From: Flaccisagitta enflata
Taxonomy: Eukaryota; Chaetognatha; Sagittoidea; Aphragmophora
Direction: 5' to 3'
Assembly (NCBI GenBank): GCA_965153355.1
Contig: OZ231127.1
Location: forward strand, 90,954,001 to 91,018,000
DNA: 64,000 bases
Of this stretch, positions 56,226-64,000 are shown piece by piece. The notes below the pieces were generated by a model that saw nothing but the letters and a program-made list of their open reading frames with translations, ran no database searches and was not told the DNA's origin. Both the position numbers and the translations under genes were made by a program. Positions within the stretch are counted from its first letter, which is position 1, and every line of letters starts with the position of its first letter.

Positions 56226-59200
56226 CTCTGACTCTGTCTCTCTCTGTCTCCCTCCCGTGCTCCCTCCCTCTCTCCTTCCCTCCCCCTCCCTCTCTCCCTC
56301 CCTCCGAGCCAGGGCCACGGGCTTTTCGAGAGTTTGAGAGCTCTCGGAGAGTTTGAGAGTCTCGGAGAGCTCTCAAAGAACTCACCAAGACTCTCTTAGC
56401 TCTCACTTCTCTCTGAGAGCTCTCGTTGAAGGAGGCTTTGAGAGTCCTTACAAAACCATGTTTCTGCATTGCTATAGTTGCACAAAACCATGTGCTTTTT
56501 AGTCGCGCGCTACGCGACTCTACACCCTGCTTTGTCTGTCTGTCGTTCTATTGGTGCGTCAATCTGTCCGTCTATTGGTTGGTTGGTCCATCTCACTTTA
56601 CTTATTTGGGTTTTTGCATTCTTTGGCCTCACTGTTCCTGCCCAAATGATCAAGTAACCTTAAAACAGGTCCTGCCCACCCGTACTCGACTGGGGTAGCC
56701 GTGTATCCGCATGTATGATAGATTGGTATATCTGTCTGTCTGTCAGTTTGTCTGTGCATGTGTTTATCTTTTCCGCTGCTGGTTGTTTGGTCTGACTTAA
56801 TGAATTTATCATTCAACTTTTTCTGTTTTTTTATTTTTGTATTTTTGTACCACCCATCATACAGTATCCCCCGATTTTCCGTCTGCTTAAGGTTTTTGCA
56901 GGGGCAGTACTAGATAAATTTTACCAAGCATTCTGGTAGGGGTATTGTTGCAGAAAGTGTCCCAAGACATCCAGCAAGCCTGGACAGTCAACTTGATGCA
57001 TCACCAACCGATGGACCTCGACCAGACCTTAGATAATCAGCATTGGTACAATTGACCAACAGATGGTCAATCCATTGACTGATGGACATACAATTTTGTT
57101 TGTTGTTGTAAGTGTTGACCTGTGTTTAACATGGGAAAATGAAAAATACAAGCTTCCCATAAAATAACTTAGAAAATTTACAAAAAAAGAAAAATTGCAT
57201 GATTCCTACTCAATAACATAGAAAATTAATGAAAATTGGAAAAATGTCAAATTCTCATTGAATAACATGGTAAATTGACGAGAAATTGAAAAAAAACAAA
57301 ATTCCTATTGAATAACATGGAAAGTTGCTACCAAGGCCTCAAATATGCCCTCTCAGGACTTCTGGAAATTCACCCCTGTGTCCTACAGGACATCAGCCCT
57401 TTGGGGCCGCTGCCCTGCTCTCATTCCAATTGTTCAGCTAATCACCCCAAGCAGGGCATCGGGTATCACTGACCATGTGCGATCCTTGGATGACTTGTTA
57501 CTGATTAAGTGCGTCCTCACCTTTCTATAAGAGGTCATGTCTGTCAGTTGATTAATCACGCAAACATTTGAAATGTAAAAAACGGCTGATTCTGATGTAT
57601 TTCTTCATTCCTATCACCGATCATGCCTTACCACATTCATTTTCTTTCATTCATTCATTCATTCAATCATTCATTCATTTATTCAGTCATTCATTGATTC
57701 ATTCAATCATTCATTCATTCATTCAGTCATTCATTTATTCATTCATTCATTCATTCATTCATTCATTCATTCATTCATTCATTCATTCATTCTTACATTC
57801 ATTCTTTCATTCATTTGTTCATTCATTTGTTCATTCATTCATTCATTCATTCATTCATTCATTTATTCATCAAAAACGTTCATTCACAAATTAATAATCA
57901 AGCAAAGCGCACTTATTGACCTTAACTTGGCCTTGTTTGGTGTTTTAAATTTTTTTTGGTTACTGCCCACCAGCTTGCGACTAGGGTAACGGTATATCCA
58001 GACGAGTTAAGGTCTGACAAAGATTGCTATACTACAAACAACAATCTAAAAAGAAAAAAAAGAACAGATTATGTGAATGTTACAGCTACAATAAATCAAG
58101 CAAGTGATGATTTGATTTTTTTAAAGATTACATAGTCATTTATTTTAGGGATAGAAATAAGATCTATTAACATCAAAATATAAAGTATACATACATGCAA
58201 AGATGACAAAAACAGAACATATAATAAGTGTATAGTTGATTAACTTAAATAATAATCAAACCAACATATAAGACATTTATGACCATAATGCAGTTTTGTG
58301 GATGTTTTGAAATTTGATTTTCATGGTCCATAGAAAGCAAAAAATCATGTTTTGGATAAATCCTAGCCCACTCCAAACATCACCTCATCATGGTTTTGTC
58401 CTGAATTTGCTGCATGATCTCATATTTTGGGTTCAAAAGAGGAGGAGGACTTGGAGGACCTCCTCCAGACCAATGAGACTGCGCTGGAGGAGGAGAATGA
58501 TTTTGATGATGGTAGAAGCGACAAAATCATACATATGGTTTGGTGGTCCCTACGAAGCTCTCAATCACCCCAAAAGTAGCTCTCGAAACCCCTGTGGCCC
58601 TAATTGCTCCCTCCCTCTCTCCCTCCCTTCCTCCCTCAATCCCTCCCCCTCTCCCTCTCGCTCCCTCGCTCCCTCCCTTGCCCTCACCCTCCCCCTCTCG
58701 CTCTTTCTCTCCCTCTCACTCTCCCTCCCCCTCTCACTCTCCCTTCCCCTCCCCCTCTCCCTCCCTCTCTCTCCCTCCCTCTCCCTCCCTCTCTCCCTCT
58801 CCCTCCCTCCCTCTCTCTCTCTCTCTCCCTCCCTTTCCCTCCCCCTCACCCTCTCCCTCCCCCTCTCTCTCCCTCTCTCCCTCCCTCAATCTCTCCCTCC
58901 CCCTACCCCTCCCTCCCTCTCTCCCTTCTTTTCCCTCCCCCTCACCCTCCCCCTCCCTCTCTTTCTCTGTCCCTCCCTCCCCTCTCTCTTTCCTTCTCTT
59001 TTCCTTCCTCCCCTCTCCCTCCTCTCCTCCCTCTCCCTCCCTCCCCCTCTCTCCCTCCCTCTCCCACCCTCCTACTCCTTCTCCCACCCTCCTATCCCTC
59101 CCTCCCTCTCCTTCCCTCCCTATCCCTCCCTCCCTCTCCTTCCCTCTCCTCTCTTTCTCTCTCTCCCTCCCAGGAGTCAGGTCAGTTCAGTTATTTTTGT

Positions 59201-62200
59201 CCTGCACGCTACTTATAGGTGTTGGCCTTGTTATAGTTATTTAGGGCTCAAAATTGAGATCGATGAAAAATAAAGATCTTTGAGAACAAGGCCAACCTAT
59301 AAGTCGCGTGCGAGACTCACTTAATTACATAATCACCTAATTATTTGAGTACGTTATTTCCTGTAAGGACGATAATGACTATAATTTCCTATTGACCTAT
59401 AAATGCCTATAATGACCTATAATTACCTAACTTTACCCAAATTAAATAATGACCAATAAGTACTTATAAAGACTAATGATTACCTATAATTACATATGGA
59501 CCAAAAATTACCTATAATGACATATGATTACCCATAATTACCCATAATTACCTTTAATAACATAATGACCTATAATTTCCTATAATGACCGATGATTACC
59601 TATAATTACCTGTAATTACCTATAATTACCCATGATAAAATAATGACCTATACGTACCTATAAAGACCAATAATTACCTATAATTACATATGGACCAATA
59701 ATTACCTATAATGACCTATGATTACCCATAATTACCCATAATTACCTATAATAACAAAATGACCTATGATTACCTATAATTACCTATAATTGCATAATGA
59801 CCTATAATTACCTATGATTAGCTATAATTATCTATAATTGCATAATGACCTATAATTACCTATAATTACCTATGATTAGCTATAATCACCTATAATTGAA
59901 TAATGACCTATAATTACCTATAATTGTCAATTGACGTATAACTACCTACAATGACCTATAATTACCTTTATTGACCTTTGATTACCTAAATTTACCCATA
60001 ATTTCATAATGACCTACGATTACCTATAAATACCTATAATTACCTATAATGACCGATAGTTACCTAAAATTACACAATGACCTATGATTACCTATTATGA
60101 TCTATAATTACCTTTAATCACCTATAATTATCAAGAATAACATAATGACCTATTATAACCAATAATGACCTATAATTATTTAATGACCTATAATGACCTA
60201 TAATTACCTATTATGACCTATAATGACCTATAATTACATAATGACCTATAGTTACCTATAATTACCTACAATGACTTTTAATTACCTATAATTACCTATG
60301 ATTACATACTGACCTATAATTACCAATAATGACCTATAATTACCTATAATTACATAATGACCTATAATTACCTTTAATGGCCTATGATTACCTTTAATGA
60401 CCTATGATTACCTATAATTGCATGATGACCTATAATTACCTATGATTACCCAAAATTGCATAATTATCTATAATTACCTATAATCATGTAGATAAAAAGT
60501 GAAATGACTATAGTGACTAAAATGACTAAAATGACTTAGGACTTAGGACTTAGGGCTTAGAATGACTAAAAATGACTTAAAATGACTTAAGATGATTTAA
60601 AATGATTTAAAATGACTTATAATGACTTATAAAGACATATTATGACTTATGACTTATAATGACATAAAATGACTTAAAATGACCTAAAATGATGAAAAGG
60701 ATTATATTGACTAAAATGACAATAATGACTTAAAATGACTTAAAATGCCTTGAAATCACTTGAAATGACTTATAATCACTTGAAATGACTTAGAATAACT
60801 TAAAATGACTTTGAATGACTTAAAATGATGTAAAGGACAAGATTGACTAAAATGAAAATAATGACTTAAAATGACTTAGAATGACTTAGAATGACTTAGA
60901 ATGACTTAGAATGACTTAGAATGACTTAGAATGACTTAGAATGACTAAAAATGACTTAAAGAAATAAAATTGATAAAAAAAGTAAAGTGTGACAGACCGA
61001 CCGACCAACCAACCGACCGACGGACAAAGCGGGTTGTAGAGTCGCGTGCACGCGACTAAAAATGCGGAAAATGTGAAAAAATAAAAAAAGATTAAAAAAT
61101 TCATAGCGCCTAAAGTATTGGTCCGACAGTGCCCTGATTTTTTCCAGAAGGTGTAAAAAAGTGCCCTCTTTCACCCTGTACCAATTTCAACCCCAGCCCC
61201 GGGCGAGCCTAGTCGTGACTCAACTTTCCCAAAATGCCCCAAGCAAAAATGGAAAAAATTAATTCCTAAGCGAAACTCAAAAAATCGAAAAACGTTTTTC
61301 GATTTTTTTCCCAATAATAAAAAAGTAAGGTGTGATGAACCGACGGACCGACGGACCAAAGGACCGACAAAGCGGGTTGTAGAGTCACATGCACGCGACT
61401 AAAAAATCCAAAATTGCTAATATTTCATCATATTCTGCATTCAGAATTTACTGGGCTAATAGAAAATACTTTTTGATAACAGATTTGTATTCCTGATGGA
61501 AATTCTTTTCATTTGATAGGTCGCACTATTTATTTTTTGAATAGAATTAAATTTTCAGTTTTTTAGCTACCATTGCAAAACAAAGCTTTTAGTAACAGTG
61601 ACTAAAAAACAAAAAGTAAACTGTCAAATGAAAGGAAATTCTAACAGGAATTCAATTAGGCTATCTAAAAAGACTTTCTATCAACCCAATGAATTTGGAG
61701 TGTAAGATAAAATTATCAATCCTAGATTTTTCTCAAAAGGCGCCACAAGAAAGAGAATTTTAAAGGTTGATCCTTGTTCAGGAAGTCCATCTAGAGTGTA
61801 AACGAGCAAAAAATCCGGAGTACTCCTCAAGTTTGAACGGATAGATGGACAAACCTTCTTTTGGATAAGCATTTCTGACGGACGCATCATAAAAAAGGCC
61901 AGATACGCAGCTATCAAAGTTGTGTGTGCATGGGCTAACCAAGCATTTGGGCTGGAGCGACGATGCAGAAACCGCCGGTAAACGCTAGTATGTCAAAGGA
62001 ATTGAGTGACCAACCAATCGACCAACTGACCGACCGACATAGCAAATTTGGCATTTAACTTCAGGAGTAATTTGCAACTCGTTTCTGTTTCTACTGACTC
62101 CTCTTTTGCAGTTATCCCACTTACTTGTTCAGTACCATCAACCATCCAGCATCGGCTTGGCATCCTCCAAAGTTGTTGTTCACGTAGAAAAGTCTTCTGT

Positions 62201-63278
62201 CTTTCAATGCGTTTGAAGGATTCACGACAAAATAATCTCCAACATTTTCTGAAGAGATACAAGTACAGTTAAACCCTGCAGAAACAGATGTCAAGAGACC
62301 AACAAAAATCATCCACTATAAGCGGAGTTCCTTTATTGCCAATATAGAAATTGAAAGGAATTGACTTGAAGGTACCAAGCTTTTAGGGTCCGTTTTAGGC
62401 GAATTTTTGTTCCTCTTGGATCCATTATAGCGGGGTTTTACTGTACAGTTAAACCCCGCAATAAAGGATGTCAAGGGACCAACAAATTTCATCCACTATA
62501 GGTGGATTTCCTTCATTGCCAATATAGAAATTAAAAGGAATTGACATGAAGGTACCAAGTTTTTAAGTCCGTTATAGGCGGATTTCTGTTCCTCTTGGAT
62601 CCTTTTTGTTGTGTGGGTTACAAGTTCATGTATGTTCAGAAGGGAAAACAGGAATTTTTTACCTTTTTTGCAAAACCATAATTCATCCAATACAGAGATA
62701 GAGATATTTATCAATGACTCAGTAGAGTTTGGGAAAAAGAGAGAGACAAGTGAAAGACAGAAAAGGACAGGAGAGACAATACCATCTGGTTTAAAACAGG
62801 AGCTCATCCGTCGATTTTGACATAAGATCCTTGGTCTTTACTTAGGCTTCTGTCGGGGTTACAATTGAAATAGTGGGTTTTAAGTGCCTCCTTGATATGT
62901 ACAGTTGAACACTACTCTAACAGACCCGCCAGCAATGGAATTCCGCCTATGACAGATAAAGATTCATGATCCCTTAAAGTAGTTTTCTTTTGTTACTTAT
63001 GTTGGCAATAACAGAATTCCGCTTATAACAAACACAATTTTTTTGATCCCTTGAGATCCGTTAGAGCAGGGTTCAACTGTATATGATTTGAAGAAGGCGC
63101 GTGAGAATATGACCATCGGTATCATTGCACAAACATCCTGTACCTGCCGACAAGCATTTCTTATTCCTGCATTCGTCCTCGCAGCATTTTTGAGGTGGTT
63201 GGCAATTGTCGTCGTTTTGGCACGTTTGTGTCGCACCACCCTTGCATTGGTTAGGATCGCCCTTCGCAGGACAGGTCA
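54937..63278 (-). CDS. Gene 2 (partial): WAP domain plus paralogous C-terminal domain
   Basis: Three exons are visible: 63144-63278, 62125-62248 and 54937-55102, with matching phases (1 and 2) and no internal stop, giving about 140 residues. The first is a four-disulfide-core (WAP) domain with eight cysteines, a fold found in secreted protease inhibitors and antimicrobial proteins. The other two are paralogous to gene 1 exons 7 and 8. The 5' part, including any signal peptide, lies beyond the right edge. Intron 2 is 7 kb and full of minisatellites and elements. The protein is likely secreted or anchored extracellularly (inference from the cysteine-rich domain). Confidence 0.75.
55103..55505. 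other. Gene 2 intron sequence, nothing recognised except one element end
   Basis: Purine-rich stretch at 55120-55250, then ACAGTTGAACCCTGCAATAA at 55382, which resembles one end of the pogo-like elements at 62262 and 62899. Confidence 0.5.
55801..55920 (+). repeat. Dispersed repeat ending GGCGCCTTTTG
   Basis: TCAAACTATCGCCAGGTGG, GTACTCTGGATTTTCTGCTT and CTTGTGGCGCCTTTTG recur inverted at 61735-61840. Both copies happen to be open with similar residues (DFLLVFTLNGL and DFLLVYTLDGL), but each frame is short. Confidence 0.55.
55920..56160 (+). mobile_element. ACAAGGCCAACACC element, left part
   Basis: AACAAGGCCAACACCTATAA GTCGCATGCC followed by GACTTAAAAT/GACTTAGAAT repeats. It runs into a (GT)n array and lacks the right end. 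Confidence 0.72.
56166..56223. repeat. (GT)n microsatellite
   Basis: About 29 GT units, followed by CTCCCT-rich sequence and GAGAGTTTGAGAGCTCTC repeats to 56420. Confidence 0.95.
56495..56710 (-). mobile_element. ACAAGGCC...CTAAAAA repeat element
   Basis: TTTTTAGTCGCGCGCTACGC GACTCTACACCCTGC, a GTCT/GGTT tract, CACTTTACTTATTTGGGTTT, CACCCGTACTCGACTGGGGT AGCCGTGTATCCG. Confidence 0.8.
56711..57649. other. Gene 2 intron sequence with one GGGCAGCGGCCCC end
   Basis: Unique AT-rich sequence. AATAACATGGAAAATTG-type phrases repeat at 57160-57320. 57365-57420 carries CCCCTGTGTCCTACAGGACA and TTGGGGCCGCTGCCC. Confidence 0.55.
57650..57864. repeat. (ATTC)n microsatellite
   Basis: About 53 ATTC units with CAGTC, CAATC and TTTATTC variants. 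Confidence 0.96.
57870..58599. other. Gene 2 intron sequence, nothing recognised
   Basis: AT-rich. A diverged ACAAGGCC-type end lies at 57930-58005. An open frame from 58314 runs into the CCTC tract and is not supported. Confidence 0.5.
58600..59170. repeat. CCCTC/CCTC polypyrimidine tract
   Basis: About 570 bases almost without purines on the plus strand. Long frames on both strands follow from composition. Confidence 0.95.
59283..61063 (+). mobile_element. 1.8-kb ACAAGGCCAACC...CTAAAAA element with expanded minisatellites
   Basis: Left end ACAAGGCCAACCTATAAGTC GCGTGCG; 59300-60490 is GACCTATAATTACCTATAAT repeat; 60500-60955 is GACTTAAAATGACTTAGAAT repeat; then AAAGTAAAGTGTGA, (GACC)n and GTAGAGTCGCGTGCACGCGA CTAAAAA. 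A detached left end in opposite orientation is at 59205-59233. Confidence 0.85.
61070..61310 (-). repeat. Dispersed copy of the 690-905 sequence
   Basis: AATTCATAGCGCCTAAAGTA, TTGGTCCGACAGTGCCCTGA and AAGTGCCCTCTTTCACCCTG are the inverse of 680-910, where they form part of a TIR element. Confidence 0.75.
61318..61405 (+). mobile_element. Right end of an ACAAGGCC...CTAAAAA element
   Basis: AAAAAGTAAGGTGTGATGAA, a GACC tract, AAAGCGGGTTGTAGAGTCAC and ATGCACGCGACTAAAAA. Confidence 0.75.
61885..62045 (+). mobile_element. Diverged ACAAGGCC element
   Basis: AAAAGGCCAGATACGCAGCT, TGGGCTGGAGCGACGATGCA, AACCGCCGG and a GACC tract. The terminal hairpin is lost. Confidence 0.55.
62125..62248 (-). CDS. 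Gene 2 exon with FYVNNNFGGC motif
   Basis: The acceptor TATCTCTTCAG precedes NVGDYFVVNPSNALKDRRLF, YVNNNFGGCQADAGWLMVLN and a GTAAGTG donor. Phases 1 and 2, as in gene 1 exon 7. It is three bases shorter than its paralogue. Confidence 0.9.
62262..62453. mobile_element. Pogo/Tigger-like MITE
   Basis: TACAGTTAAACCCTGC at the left and GCGGGGTTTTACTGTA at the right are inverted and TA-flanked. CAGTTRAACCC ends are typical of pogo-type Tc1/mariner elements. A second, truncated copy follows directly (62452-62608), so the pair reads as a tandem duplication. Confidence 0.7.
62899..63081. mobile_element. Pogo/Tigger-like MITE
   Basis: TACAGTTGAACACTACTCTA ACAGA at the left and TTAGAGCAGGGTTCAACTGTA at the right; 183 bp, TA at both ends, no frame. 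It lies in the intron after the WAP exon. Confidence 0.75.
63144..63278 (-). CDS. Gene 2 WAP-domain exon
   Basis: Reads TCPAKGDPNQCKGGATQTCQ, NDDNCQPPQKCCEDECRNKK, CLSA. Eight cysteines in the WAP order: C-x7-C-x7-C-x5-C-x5-CC-x3-C-x4-C. The acceptor is CTCCAAAAG and the donor GTACAG; both ends are phase 1. One complete domain in one symmetrical exon is the usual arrangement for shuffled extracellular modules. Confidence 0.88.
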
Positions 63279-63401
63279 CTTTTGGAGAAAAAAGATGTCT
63301 TTGAGGTATTAAACAACCTCGTAGAGGAAAACAGCTAGTTCAATTCCTGACTTATTTTCAAACTGACTGAATTACAGAAAACAAGGGGGCAGAGGCAGTG
63401 A

Positions 63402-63967
63402 TAACAAGGCCAACACCTATAAGTCGCGTGCGAGACTTAAATATGTAATTAGTTTATTACATAACCACATAACTAAAATGACTTTTATTGAATTTAATTT
63501 ATATAACATGACTTAAAATAATTTAAAACGACCTAAAATGACTTAAAATGCCCTTTTTGACTTGAATTGACCTAAAATGTCTAAAATGATTTTGTGACTA
63601 AAATAACTTAAATTGATTTAAATTGATATAAAATGACTTTAAATGATTTAAATTGACATAAGATGACCTAAAATGACTTAAATTGACCTAGATTTACTGA
63701 AATTTTATTCAACTGACCTAAATTGACTTAAACAGACGTAAAATCACTGAAATGATGAAAACTATTAAAATAACTTAAATGACTTAAATTGACTTAAACT
63801 GACTTAAAATGACTTAAAATGATCTTATTTGACTTTAAATGACCTATTTGTCTTAAAATAAGCTAGTAGGAATAAAACGAATAAAAAAAGTAAAGTGTGA
63901 CCAACCGACCGACCAACCGACCGACGGACAAGGCGGGGTGTAGAGTCGCGTAGCACGCGACTAAAAA
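63402..63967 (+). mobile_element. ACAAGGCCAACACC...CTAAAAA element with GACTTAAAAT cargo
   Basis: ACAAGGCCAACACCTATAAG TCGCGTGCGAGACTT, about 400 bp of GACTTAAAATGACCTAAAAT repeats, AAAGTAAAGTGTGACC, (GACC)n, and GTAGAGTCGCGTAGCACGCG ACTAAAAA. Confidence 0.85.
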
Positions 63968-64000
63968 ATGTCATTTAAGCATTGAGGAAGGGCAAAGATG

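Noticed and set aside
58314-59273. 319-codon Ser/Leu/Pro-rich frame
   Set aside because: It follows from the CCTC tract; two other phases are open as well, and the start lies in unrelated AT-rich sequence.
61681-61917. Minus frame containing PDFLLVYTLDGLPEQGS as a gene
   Set aside because: A similar stretch is at 55801-55920 in a repeat context. Both are short, lack splice sites and sit beside GACC-type element remnants; a dispersed repeat is the simpler reading.

Overview
The window looks like nuclear DNA of a multicellular animal, probably an invertebrate. The reasons are spliced minus-strand genes with GT-AG introns in matching phases, an eight-cysteine WAP domain, a type II membrane protein with a long extracellular coiled coil, degenerate CCCTAA telomere-type repeats, and many small non-autonomous DNA transposons. 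The species cannot be named from the sequence. No bacterial operon, rRNA, CRISPR array or intact transposase was seen.

The main coding content is one protein family on the minus strand. Gene 1 (47714 down to 29954) can be assembled completely: eight coding exons, all intron phases compatible, 3168 coding bases, 1055 residues. It has a short cytoplasmic tail, one transmembrane helix, about fifteen 40-residue coiled-coil repeats encoded by one 2.1-kb exon, and a C-terminal globular domain of about 270 residues encoded by six short exons. Gene 2 enters from the right edge (63278 down to 54937). Its last two exons are paralogous to the last two of gene 1, but a WAP exon stands where gene 1 has exons 5 and 6. 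Both genes end their reading frame inside the same 33-bp minisatellite. A third gene on the same strand may start at 4970 with a signal-peptide exon whose continuation is not securely found.

The rest is repeats. About a fifth of the window is tandem repeat: dinucleotide, AAC/TTG, ATTC and GACC microsatellites, and minisatellites of 10, 21, 23, 24, 33, 65 and 120 bp. At least thirty pieces of one modular repeat superfamily are present; one end starts ACAAGGCC and the other ends in a hairpin followed by CTAAAAA. Several unrelated families of fold-back elements also occur, the largest being a 2.8-kb element in gene 1 intron 4 that can fold into a three-way junction.

By region: 1-5 kb, TIR element, interstitial telomeric repeat, mirror-image GCC minisatellite, signal-peptide exon. 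5-29 kb, microsatellites, small elements, a 21-bp minisatellite, a Gly/Asn/His-rich repeat frame, a decayed coding remnant, a 530-bp perfect-length palindrome and a 1-kb TTG tract. 30-48 kb, gene 1 with element-filled introns. 48-55 kb, repeats and the last exon of gene 2. 55-64 kb, intron and upstream sequence of gene 2, filled with long minisatellites and fold-back elements.
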